Source of the DNA: JACCZX01 sp963729165
GTDB lineage: Bacteria > Pseudomonadota > Gammaproteobacteria > Burkholderiales > Burkholderiaceae_F
Direction of reading: 5' to 3'
Length of the DNA: 64,000 bases
NCBI GenBank assembly: GCA_963729165.1
Contig: CAVSMM010000005.1
Location: 1-64,000 of the forward strand
In this document: positions 55,858 to 64,000 of the stretch, piece after piece
Numbering within the stretch: position 1 is the first letter of the stretch
How the letters are laid out: each line of letters opens with the position of its first letter
Made by a program: the position numbers and the translations under genes
The notes under the pieces: generated by a model
Told to the model about the DNA's origin: nothing
The model's input: the letters and a program-made list of their open reading frames with translations, nothing else
Databases searched by the model: none

Positions 55858-57021
55858 TCACAAACCTGGTTGATATTCCGGCGCGGCTGCCTTTGCTTGC
55901 GAACGGCCGAGCGCGATGTAGCGTGCCAGATGCTGATCTTCGTCGCCAAGCTGGTGGTCGATCATCACCAGCCTCTTGGCGTAATGCGCAAGCGGCAGCT
56001 CCCATGTCATCCCGATGCCGCCATGCAGCTGGATACTCTCTTCGGCGACCAGCGTGCCGACACGGCCCACGGTGTACTTCGCCGCCGCCAACGTGCGCTC
56101 GCGCAGCGGCGAGTCGGCGGCCAGTTTGTCGGCCGCGTTGATGACCGCCGAGCGTGCCTGTTCGATCTCGAGCAGTAGATCGGCCATCCGGTGTTGAAGC
56201 GCCTGAAAGCTGCCGATCGGTACGCCGAACTGTTTGCGCGTCTGCAGATAATCGAGCGTCGCTCCTTTGGCGGCTTCCATCGCACCGAGCGATTCGGCTG
56301 CGAGCGCCAGCAGACCGCAAGCGATCGCCTGCTGCAACATGTGATGCCCGTTGTGCATCAGCACCGCGTCGTCGCCGAGCGTGACACCGGCGAGCATCAG
56401 CTCTGCGCCACGCCCGCCGTCGATCAACGGATAGCCGCGCAACTTGAGCCCTTGTGCATCCGTCCGCATCAGAAAGAGCGAAATGCCATCGGCGTCACCC
56501 GGTGAGCCGGCGCTGCGAGCTGCGATCACGAACGCGTCGGCGGACTCGGCTTGATGCACGACGGCTTTGCTCCCGCTCAACTTCCAGCCATTGCCAGTGC
56601 GCTCCGCGCGCGTGGCAATGCACGTCGGATCGGCGCCGGTATCGAATTCCTCGTGAGCCAGCAGGATGATGCGCGTACCGGCTATCAGTTGCCCGAGCTC
56701 ATGTCGCGCAGTGGGACTTTCGGACGCAGCGAGGATTTGTCCCGCCATCAGCGCGCCCATCACCGGTTCGACAACGAGACCGCGGCCGATTGCTTCGAAC
56801 ACGACCATGATGTCGAAGCCCGTTCCGCCCATGCCGCCATGCGTCTCATCAAACAGTGCAGCCAGCGCGCCAAGCTCGGCGAAGCGCTGCCACATCTCTC
56901 GGCTGCAGCCTGCAGGCGACTCTGCAATGCGACGGCGCTTCTCGAAGCCGTACCTGTCGCGGATGAACCGCTCCAGCGTGTCCGCCAGCATGCGGCGTTC
57001 TTCGCTGTGCTGAAAGTCCAT
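55858..57021 (-). CDS. Acyl-CoA dehydrogenase, small-subunit type
   Basis: 387 residues from ATG 57021 (MDFQHSEERRMLADTLERFI). ACAD fold: GGMGGTGFDIMVVFEAIGRGLVVEP, a central beta domain (GNGWKLSGSKAVVHQAESADAFVIAAR) and the helical domain with RKQFGVPIGSFQALQHRMADLLLEIEQARSAV and QLHGGIGMTWELPLAHYAKRL. It resembles PimD-like partners of a larger acyl-CoA dehydrogenase, which is encoded just upstream (13 bp). Confidence 0.9.
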   Translation of the reverse strand: MDFQHSEERRMLADTLERFIRDRYGFEKRRRIAESPAGCSREMWQRFAELGALAALFDETHGGMGGTGFDIMVVFEAIGRGLVVEPVMGALMAGQILAASESPTARHELGQLIAGTRIILLAHEEFDTGADPTCIATRAERTGNGWKLSGSKAVVHQAESADAFVIAARSAGSPGDADGISLFLMRTDAQGLKLRGYPLIDGGRGAELMLAGVTLGDDAVLMHNGHHMLQQAIACGLLALAAESLGAMEAAKGATLDYLQTRKQFGVPIGSFQALQHRMADLLLEIEQARSAVINAADKLAADSPLRERTLAAAKYTVGRVGTLVAEESIQLHGGIGMTWELPLAHYAKRLVMIDHQLGDEDQHLARYIALGRSQAKAAAPEYQPGL

Positions 57022-57034
57022 CAGTGTCCCGTCA

Positions 57035-58231
57035 TCACAGACCAAGAATCATCTTGCCGATGATGTTTTTCTGGATTTCGTTGGAGCCACCGAAGATCGA
57101 CAGCTTGCGATTGTTGTAGTAACTCGCTGCTGCGGATGCAGCTTCCTTGGGTCCGACCGGCGCGCCGTCGAAGCCTGCTTCCAAGGCCTCTTCGATGAAT
57201 GGTCGCGCGTAAGGGCCCATTGCACGGCGGTACAACGACGAGATTTCCTGACGAATTTGCGTGCCGCGGATCTTCAGCATCGAGCTCTCGGCACCCGGCG
57301 CGCCGCCGCCTGCCACCGCCGCAAGGACACGCAGATTCGTGATTCTCATGTTCTCAAGCTCGATTTCGACGCGCGCCATTCGAGCGGCGAACAACGGGTC
57401 GTCCGCGAGCGCGCGGCCGTTGCGCGCGATTCGTGTTGCGACCTGCTTCAACTGTGCAAGTGCTGCCATCGACATACCCGTGCCGGCGATGTTGGTCCGC
57501 TCATAAGTCAGCAGGTACTTGGCGCAAGTCCAACCGCGGTTCTCGTCGCCGACGAGATTCTCGGCAGGCACCTTGACGTCGGTGAGGAAGACTTCGTTGA
57601 CTTCGGTGCTGCCATCGAGCAGCCTGATCGGCCGCACCTCGACACCGGGACTCGTCATGTCGATCAACAAAAAGCTGATGCCTTCCTGCTTCTTCGCTTC
57701 TGGATCTGTGCGGACCAGGCAGAACATCATGTTCGCGTGCTGCCCGAGCGTGGTCCACGTCTTCTGCCCGTTGACGATGTAGTGATCGCCCTGCAGCACG
57801 GCGCGCGTTTTCAGTCCGGCAAGATCGGACCCTGCGCCTGGCTCTGAGTAGCCCTGGCACCACCAGTCGGAGCCATCGAGGATGCGCGGCAGCCAGTAAT
57901 TTTTCTGCGCTTCCGTTCCAAACTTGATCAGCACCGGGCCGAGCATGTTGACGCCGAACGGCACGACACGTGGCGCGTGCGCCCGCGCGCATTCGGTTTC
58001 GAAGATGAAACTCTGTACCGAGTTCCATCCTGCTCCGCCATACTGCTGCGGCCAATGTGTTGCGAGCCATCCGCGCTCGTTCACGATCGCATGCCACTGC
58101 AGCATGTCGTCGCGGCTCAGATGGTTATGGTTGCGCACCTTTTCTTGCAGGCGCGCCGGCAGCTTCTTTTTCAGGAAGTCGCGCACTTCGGTGCGAAACG
58201 CCCTCTCTTCGGCGGTGAATTTAAGATTCAT
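57035..58231 (-). CDS. Acyl-CoA dehydrogenase, large-subunit type
   Basis: 398 residues from ATG 58231 (MNLKFTAEERAFRTEVRDFL). Motifs: GWLATHWPQQYGGAGW, QGYSEPGAGSDLAGLKTRA, VNGQKTWTTLGQHANMMFCLVRT, GGGAPGAESSMLKIRGTQIRQE and the FAD-site NNRKLSIFGGSNEIQKNIIGKMIL. This matches the PimC-like subgroup that acts on dicarboxylic or branched acyl-CoAs with the smaller homologue next door. In the maoC-ligase-receptor-ACAD-ACAD operon. Confidence 0.92.
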   Translation of the reverse strand: MNLKFTAEERAFRTEVRDFLKKKLPARLQEKVRNHNHLSRDDMLQWHAIVNERGWLATHWPQQYGGAGWNSVQSFIFETECARAHAPRVVPFGVNMLGPVLIKFGTEAQKNYWLPRILDGSDWWCQGYSEPGAGSDLAGLKTRAVLQGDHYIVNGQKTWTTLGQHANMMFCLVRTDPEAKKQEGISFLLIDMTSPGVEVRPIRLLDGSTEVNEVFLTDVKVPAENLVGDENRGWTCAKYLLTYERTNIAGTGMSMAALAQLKQVATRIARNGRALADDPLFAARMARVEIELENMRITNLRVLAAVAGGGAPGAESSMLKIRGTQIRQEISSLYRRAMGPYARPFIEEALEAGFDGAPVGPKEAASAAASYYNNRKLSIFGGSNEIQKNIIGKMILGL

Positions 58232-58241
58232 CGCTGCTACG

Positions 58242-59228
58242 TCATTCGGCTGTGATCTTCGCGTCGCGAATGACTTTGCCCCATTTGACGGTCTCACTGC
58301 CGATAAACGACTCGAATTCGGCCGGCGTGCTGCCGACCGGAATCGTTCCCATCTCATCGAACTTCTGCTTGACGTCGGGCAGCTTCACGATTGCCGCGAC
58401 CTCGTCGGCAACGCGCTTGATGACAGCCGGCGGCGTGCCCGCAGGCGCCAGGACTCCTGCCCATGTGCTGCCGGTGAAACCTTGGATGCCCTGCTCGATG
58501 AAGGTCGGCACGTCGGGCAGCGCGGCCAGGCGTTTTTCGCTCGCAACACCGATCAGTCGTACCGTACCGGCTTTGCCCGGATTGATCAGACCCACGGCGG
58601 CGTCCATGAACAACTGGATGTGGCCGCCAATCAAGTCGGTCAGCGCTGGCGCCGATCCTTTGTACGGGATGTGCACCATGCTCGTCCGCGTCATCGACTT
58701 CAGCAGTTCGGTGGTCAGGTTGACCGCCGAGCCATTGCCGCTGGAGCCGTAACTGACCTTGCCGGGATTCTTGCGTGCGTAATCGATCAGATCGGCTGCG
58801 CTCTTGAATGGCGTGTTGTTGTTAACCGCCGCAACCAGCGGCGACACGCCGATCAGCGACACTGCCGCGAGATCCTTCGTCGGGTCATAAGGCAATTTTG
58901 GATACAGCGTGCTGTTGGCCGCATAGGCGGCGATGACCACCGCGAACGTATATCCATCCGGCGGTGATTTCGCCAGCGCGTCAACGCCGATGATGCTGTT
59001 GGCACCCGGCTTGTTGTCGATCACGACCGACTGGCCGAGCCGCTCCTGCAATTTCTGCGTTACCACCCGCGCAGTGATATCGGTGAAACCACCCGGCGTG
59101 TAAGGAACGATGACCTTGATCGGCTTTGATGGCCAGGCCTGAGCGTCTGCTCCGGGTGCGAGCAAAGTCGCGGCGCCGGCGATCAGCGCGCCGTTGAAAC
59201 GTCGGCGGTCGATGCGATTCGGGCTCAT
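58242..59228 (-). CDS. Tripartite tricarboxylate-type (Bug/TctC) substrate-binding receptor
   Basis: 328 residues. Tat-like twin-arginine leader (RIDRRRFNGALIAGAATLL) then WPSKPIKVIVPYTPGGFTDITARVV, LGQSVVIDNKPGANSIIG, YGSSGNGSAVNL, HIPYKGSAPALTDLIGGHIQ, VPTFIEQGI and a C-terminal helix. Binds a carboxylate ligand in the periplasm. Its first codon overlaps the end of the ligase gene (ATGA) and it precedes the ACAD genes by 10 bp, so it likely recognises the acid that the operon degrades. Confidence 0.93.
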   Translation of the reverse strand: MSPNRIDRRRFNGALIAGAATLLAPGADAQAWPSKPIKVIVPYTPGGFTDITARVVTQKLQERLGQSVVIDNKPGANSIIGVDALAKSPPDGYTFAVVIAAYAANSTLYPKLPYDPTKDLAAVSLIGVSPLVAAVNNNTPFKSAADLIDYARKNPGKVSYGSSGNGSAVNLTTELLKSMTRTSMVHIPYKGSAPALTDLIGGHIQLFMDAAVGLINPGKAGTVRLIGVASEKRLAALPDVPTFIEQGIQGFTGSTWAGVLAPAGTPPAVIKRVADEVAAIVKLPDVKQKFDEMGTIPVGSTPAEFESFIGSETVKWGKVIRDAKITAE

Positions 59229-60777
59229 CTTGTCTCCTCCTGAAAAATGTTTGTGTGTTCGACAACGTAGCGCTTGCGCAATTCTCGCTTCAATATCTTG
59301 CCGAGTGCATTGCGCGGCAATTCGTCAACGCAAACGAGGTCGGCCAGCCGCTGTGTCTTGCCGACCCTGGCGTTCATCCATTCGCGCAAGGCGGCGGCAG
59401 AAATCTCCTCTCCGGTGCGCCGCACGACGAAGGCTACCGGGGTCTCACCCCACCGCATTGACGGCACACCGACCACCGCGACCTCGCCCACCGCGGCGTG
59501 CTCGCGCAGCTGCGCCTCGAGATCACTCGAGTAGATGTTGAAGCCGCCGGAGATGATCATGTCCTTCTTGCGATCGAACAACGTCAGAAAGCCATCCGCA
59601 TCGAAGCGGCCGACATCGCCAGTGCGTATGAAACGCTTGCCGTCAGGCGCGTACCACTCGGCTTCGCGCGTTTGCTGTGGCTGGTTGTGATAGCCGATCA
59701 TCATCGTCGGCGAGTGGCCGACGACTTCGCCGGCTTCCCCGACGGCGACCTCGTGTCCGTGATCGTCGATGAGTCGCATGTCATGACCTTCAGCCGGCCG
59801 GCCCACGGTATGCAACTTGTCAGGGTGTCGATGCGCTTCGAGGATGAACGTGCCGCCGCCTTCCGTCATTCCGTAGAACTCGATCAATCCTCCCGGCCAG
59901 CGCGCCAGCACATCAGCTTTCAACGTTGCGGAAAATGGCGCGCTGGTCGAGAACTTCATGCGAAACGACGACAGATCGTGATGGCCGAATTCCGGCAGCG
60001 CCATGATGCGCTGATACTGCACCGGCACCAGCATCGTGTGCGTCGCCTGATGCCGCTCAGCCAGCGCCAGATAGTCGGCTGCATCGAACTTCGCCATCAG
60101 TACTACGGTGCCGCCCAGGCCGAGAGCGGGAAAGAACGCCACCAGCGTCGTGTTCGAGTACAACGGCGTCGCAAGAACAGTGACGGCGTCCGGCCCGTAG
60201 CCGTACGGCACGCCGCGCAGAGTGTGCAGCCAGCGCATCCCGTGCGGCTGCACGATGCCTTTGGGTGTACCCGTCGTGCCGGACGAGTAAATGAGGTTGA
60301 ACGGTGATTCCGGCTTAACAGAGACCGGCATCGGCGTGCTACCCGGCGCGGCGAGCCAGTCATCGAACGGCGTTCCGGGCGCGCCCGCTTCCAGCGCGAT
60401 ACACGTCCCTTGATATGCGTCGGCACGAGCGGCGCCGCAGCTGCATCGACAAAGAGCAACCGGGCATCGGCGTCGCGCAACATCGACGCGAACGTAGCCG
60501 GTGTGACCGAAGGTGCGAGGGGTGCCACAAGCGCCCCCGCGCGCAAGCCTCCGAGGAAAAGCGCCGCCTGCTGCGGTGTAGTCAATCCGCAAAGCGCAAT
60601 CACATCGCCCGCACGCACACCGTCGCGTTGAAGCGCGGTTGCCACGCGATCCATCAGCGTGTCGAGCTCGCCGAACGAGATCCGGCGCTCGTCTTGTATC
60701 AACGCCGGCTGCTGCGGCCGCGCCGCGGCGTGCTCGCGAACGAGATCGGCGATGTTGCGGAACGTCGGGTCAAACAT
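59225..60777 (-). CDS. AMP-forming acyl-CoA ligase, one frameshift
   Basis: About 517 residues from ATG 60777 (MFDPTFRNIADLVREHAAAR). The N-terminal part (LIQDERRISFGELDTLMDRVATAL, GDVIALCGLTTPQQAALFLGGL) shifts frame near 60410. The rest carries A3 YSSGTTGTPKGIVQPHG, A5 FYGMTEGGG, A7 RFIRTGDVGRFDADGFL, A8 DRKKDMIISGGFNIYSSDLE and A10 PRNALGKILKREL. It activates a carboxylic acid with ATP and CoA; substrate unknown. In the operon between maoC and the Bug receptor. Confidence 0.92.
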
Positions 60778-60787
60778 CGCTCGCCAA

Positions 60788-61264
60788 TCAGCGCGCACTC
60801 GGTGTGGAAGCAAAGCGGCGTGACAGCGACTCAGCCACGCACACGGGCCGGTCCGAAGCTTCGCGTTCAACCGTTACCTTGATCGTGAGCTGCCATCCGT
60901 TTGCGATGGGATCGCATGCGAGCAGATCGAAGCGGCCCCGCACGCGGCTGCCGACAGGAAGCGGCGCGGGGAAGCGCACGCGGTTCAGCCCGTAGTTGAC
61001 CGCCGTGCCCACATCGATGATGTCAAAAGCGCTGGACGACAGCAGCGGTAACAGCGACAGCGTCAGAAAGCCGTGCGCGATCGTCGCTCCGAACGGTCCC
61101 GCGGCGGCACGCTCTGCATCGACGTGAATCCATTGCCGGTCACCGGTGGCCGCGGCAAACGCGTCGATGGTCGCCTGATCGATCGTGATCCATTCGCTGA
61201 TTCCCAGCACGCCACCGACCCGCGCCGGGAGTTCTTCGAGCCGATAGGTGCTTGCAGCGCTCAA
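60788..61264 (-). CDS. MaoC-like hot-dog dehydratase/hydratase
   Basis: 158 residues. Hot-dog fold with the R-specific hydratase motif: TGDRQWIHVDAERAAAGPFGATIAHGFLTLSLLPLL (catalytic Asp/His pair region) and NYGLNRVRFPAPLPVGSRVRGRF. It would hydrate an enoyl-CoA in the pathway of the downstream ligase and dehydrogenases. First gene of that operon; 115 bp upstream separate it from fdsD and contain nothing else I recognise. Confidence 0.92.
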   Translation of the reverse strand: MSAASTYRLEELPARVGGVLGISEWITIDQATIDAFAAATGDRQWIHVDAERAAAGPFGATIAHGFLTLSLLPLLSSSAFDIIDVGTAVNYGLNRVRFPAPLPVGSRVRGRFDLLACDPIANGWQLTIKVTVEREASDRPVCVAESLSRRFASTPSAR

Positions 61265-61379
61265 GCGCAGTCCGATAGATGCGACAGCATTTGAAATTAG
61301 AAGTCAGCTTCCGCGCGATGCTCGGTACTGTGGGCTCCGCTGCTGCCGATGGTGCCTGAACGGCATTCGCGGCGTGACA

Positions 61380-61642
61380 CTATCCGCCAGTGGGCCGATC
61401 AGCGTGGTTGACTTGATCGGCCGATAGGGTCGACCGATGCTCATGCAGTGAACTCAGCACCAGGTCCGACAACCCTTCCCCGCTTGTTGATCGAAATACG
61501 CCAGCAACTCGCGCCGCATGCGCGGATCCCAGAACTTTCGAATGTGCGTGGCCACGCCTTGCAGCGCTTCCTGCCGATCCGGCATCGCCTGAAAGAATTC
61601 GCCGATGCGGTTCGCCATGTGAACCAGCGTTTTCGGGTTCAC
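61380..61642 (-). CDS. fdsD: Formate dehydrogenase subunit delta, one frameshift
   Basis: About 86 residues from GTG 61642: VNPKTLVHMANRIGEFFQAM, PDRQEALQGVATHIRKFWDPRMRRELLAYFD, the characteristic FdsD core. After a shift near 61475 (G/C runs) it ends GLSDLVLSSLHEHRSTL and a short tail. A small subunit needed for NAD-dependent molybdenum formate dehydrogenase maturation or activity. As read it is in frame with the preceding fdhD without a stop. Confidence 0.85.
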
Positions 61643-61665
61643 GACCGCGGCACTCAGTCGCGTGG

Positions 61666-62526
61666 CTAGGGGTGGGAGACCAAAGCGCTCGGGCGCTGTG
61701 TAGGCGACGAAGTCCTCGCGGCGCGCGAAGCCCGCGAGAGCCAATCCCGCAGCTTGCGCGATTCGTACCGCGAGCACCGTCGGCGCAGACACCGCGACCA
61801 GCATCGAAGCGCCGATCATTGCGGTCTTCTGCACCATCTCGAAGCTCGCGCGGCTGGTGACGCAGACGAAGCCCTGGCTCGCGTCGAGTTCCTGCACGCG
61901 ACATCGCACCGGCCAGCTTGTCGAGCGCGTTATGACGGCCGATGTCCTCACGCAACAGCAAGGCATCACCGTCGGGGCTGCACCATGCTGCGGCGTGCGC
62001 GGCACCTGTGCACTGCTGCAGCGCCTGCGCCTCGCGCAAGACTGCGTAGCGCGCTGGCGACGGCCGCTGCGGTGATGTGAATGCGCTGCGTGGCTCCACT
62101 AAACGTTGGCAAGGCGCGATGCACCTGTTCGAGACTCTCGGTACCGCACAGGCCGCAGCCGGTGCGGCCCGTCAGATTGCGCCGCCGTTCCTTGAGCCTG
62201 AATTCGCACGCGCCGGCAACTTCCATACGAACTTCGATACCCAGCGGCGTCTGCTGAATCTCAACGTCGTGCAGCTCGGATGCTTCGGCCAGCAATCCCT
62301 CAGTCAGACCGAATCCGAGCGCGAAATCATCGAGGTCGGCCGGTGTGGCCAGCATGACCGCATGCGAGATACCGTTGAAGACGAGCGCTACCGGCACCTC
62401 ATCGGCAAGCCAGTCGTTCGCGCGCTCGGTCCGACCGCCACGATGCGCCGTAACCGTCGCTTCGCTGGCTCCGGCTGGACGCAACTCGGCATCGTCGGGT
62501 TTCAATTGCGCACCTAGTTCCCACAA
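61666..62526 (-). CDS. fdhD: Formate dehydrogenase accessory sulfurtransferase FdhD/FdsC, frameshifted
   Basis: About 285 residues. LADEVPVALVFNGISHAVMLATPADLDDFALGFGLTEGLL, then GRTGCGLCGTESL with the sulfur-carrying CxxC; a second frame (from about 62050) has AWCSPDGDALLLREDIGRHNALDKLAG; a third (from about 61900) has GFVCVTSRASFEMVQKTAMIGASMLVAVSAPT and ends YTAPERF. It passes sulfur from a cysteine desulfurase to the Mo cofactor. The start is uncertain (TTG 62526 longest; other TTGs at 62502, 62484), and the stop at 61666 requires one base correction. Confidence 0.88.
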
Positions 62527-64000
62527 CCTCGGCCGGTTTCTTCCTGGCCTGTGCCAGCAGGTTCAACTGCGTCGTATTGAACTCCGAGTACTCGCGCTGC
62601 CAGCTCGACGGTTGCGCCACCGGCATCACCTGCACCGCAGTGACTTTGTATTCAGGACAGTTGGTGGCCCAGTCGGAGCTGTCGGTGGTGATGACGTTGG
62701 CGCCCGACTCCGGAAAGTGGAACGTCGTGTAGATCACGCCCGGCTGCATGTTTTCGCTCAGCACCGCGCGCAGCACCGTCTGACCGGCGCGGCTTTCGAC
62801 GCCGACCCAGTCACCGTTCTTGATGCCGCGATCCTGCGCATCGTGCGGGTGAATCTCCAGCCTATCCTCATCGTGCCAACGGTTGTTTTCGGTACGACGC
62901 GTTTGCGCGCCGACGTTGTACTGAGACAGGATCCGGCCGGTGGTCAGCAACAGCGGGTACTTGCGCGTCACTCTTCTCTTCGCTCGGCACGTACTGCGTA
63001 ATGATGAACTTGCCTTTGCCGCGCACGAACTTGTCGACGTGCATGATCGACGTGCCGGCCTCTTCGGTGTTTTCGTTGCACGGCCACTGCACGCTGCCCA
63101 GGCGATCGATCTTCTCGAAACTGACGCCACGAAACGTCGGTGTCAGCTCGGCGATCTCTTGCATGATCTGCTCGGGATGCGTGTAGTGCATCGGATAGCC
63201 GAGCGCATTCGATAACTTCACCGTCACTTCCCAGTCGGCCAGCTCGCCCAGCGGCTCCATCACCTTACGCACGCGCGAGATGCGGCGCTCGGCGTTGGTG
63301 AACGTCCCGTCCTTTTCGAGAAACGACGAGCCGGGCAAAAACACATGCGCATACTTGGCCGTCTCGTTCAGGAAGATGTCCTGCACGACGACGCATTCCA
63401 GCTCCGTCAGCGCGGATGCAACATGCTGCGTGTTCGGGTCGGACTGCACGATGTCTTCGCCCTGGCAGTACAAGCCCTTGAAGCTGCCATCGTGTGCGGC
63501 GTCGAACATGTTCGGAATGCGCAGGCCCGGCTCCGGGTTCAGCGTCACGCCCCACGCTGCATCGAACGTGCTGCGCACGGTGCTGTCGGAGATATGCCGA
63601 TACCCCGGCAGCTCGTGCGGGAACGAACCCATATCGCACGAGCCCTGCACGTTGTTCTGGCCGCGCAGCGGATTGACACCAACGCCTTCGCGGCCGACGT
63701 TGCCGGTCGCCATCGCCAGATTCGCGATGCCCATCACCATCGTCGACCCTTGCGCGTGTTCTGTGACGCCGAGGCCGTAGTAGATCGCGCTATTGGGCCG
63801 GCGCTCGCCGAGCTTGCCTTCGACGTTGCCGGTGGCAAACAGCCGCGCGGCGCCACGAATCAGATCCGCTCGCACGCCGGTGACCGCCTCGAATGCCTCG
63901 GGTGAGTTCTCGGGCCGCGCGACGAAGTCGCGCCATTCGCGGAAGCTCTTGTCATCGCAGCGCTCACCGATGTACTGCTCCGCGAGCAACCCCTCGTTGA
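62399..64000 (-). CDS. fdsA: NAD-dependent formate dehydrogenase catalytic subunit (partial), one frameshift
   Basis: The C-terminal ~530 residues of a molybdopterin oxidoreductase; the 5' part lies beyond the right edge. Pieces: YYGLGVTEHAQGSTMVMGIANLAMATGNVGREGVGVNPLRGQNNVQGSCDMG, NMFDAAHDGSFKGLYCQGEDIVQSDPNTQHV, FLPGSSFLEKDGTFTNAERR. After a shift near 62965 comes YPLLLTTGRILSQYNVGAQTRRTENNRWHDEDRLEIHPHDA, a dinucleotide-binding domain. The conserved body ends QARKKPAEVV near 62520; the open frame runs to 62399, but a TAG at 62514-62516 is the likelier true stop. Oxidises formate to CO2. Confidence 0.93.

Noticed and set aside
57924..58967. 347-codon plus-strand frame across the dehydrogenase/receptor junction
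   Set aside because: It spans two clearly coding minus-strand genes and has shadow-like composition.

Overview
The window looks like a chromosomal segment of a betaproteobacterium, probably of Burkholderiales type. It is GC-rich. The block recA-recX-DUF2889-sucCD-terC-pilA resembles the order I recall from Ralstonia/Burkholderia relatives. It also carries a TctC/Bug solute receptor, an ABC_sub_bind receptor, an fds-type formate dehydrogenase and the kynurenine/2-aminobenzoyl-CoA route. I see no phage, transposase, plasmid or CRISPR signature.

Layout. 1-5.3 kb (minus): a pilin locus with two nearly identical type IV pilin genes as ~660-bp direct repeats around a family-2 glycosyltransferase, followed by a large membrane glycosyltransferase-like protein and a GtrA-type flippase. 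Together these form a gtrABC-like cassette likely to decorate the pilin. 5.3-14 kb (minus): FHA protein, PP2C phosphatase, universal stress protein, ion permease, TerC, succinyl-CoA ligase, DUF2889, recX and recA, the last behind two LexA boxes. 14-26 kb: tRNA-Lys, cold-shock protein, prolyl-hydroxylase-like dioxygenase, succinate-semialdehyde dehydrogenase, PPK2, an EF-G paralogue, an MFS carrier, EttA, RhlE and an SDR. 26-38 kb: a secreted His-rich protein, a YpfJ metallopeptidase coupled to an uncharacterised exported protein, a Rieske oxygenase, AhpC/AhpD, transporters, ChaC, PdxH, a NarL/NarX-like two-component pair and DUF72. 38-41 kb (minus): TlpA-DUF4266-DUF3570-ApbE, a compact envelope operon in which the 76-residue DUF4266 lipoprotein carries a motif resembling ApbE flavinylation sites. 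41-45 kb: an msrA remnant, two TPM proteins, LemA, a flavin reductase and a DMT carrier. 45-50 kb: tryptophan catabolism (kynU-kynA-ridA) divergent from a bifunctional anthraniloyl-CoA monooxygenase. 50-56 kb: a solute receptor, a LuxR-type regulator, a hybrid histidine kinase and a secreted vanadium-haloperoxidase-like protein. 56-61 kb (minus): MaoC, acyl-CoA ligase, Bug receptor and two acyl-CoA dehydrogenases, a carboxylic-acid catabolic operon. 61-64 kb (minus): fdsA (cut by the right edge), fdhD/fdsC and fdsD.

Reading caution. At least 18 genes, including ones expected to be essential or well conserved (sucC, ettA, kynA, fdsA), are split between reading frames while every segment keeps family conservation. 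Where I could locate the shift, it lies in a short homopolymer that is one base too long or too short. I therefore read most frameshifts as sequencing or assembly indels and annotate such genes over their full span as CDS with the shift noted. The msrA remnant is the exception: it also lacks its catalytic 5' part and is called a pseudogene.
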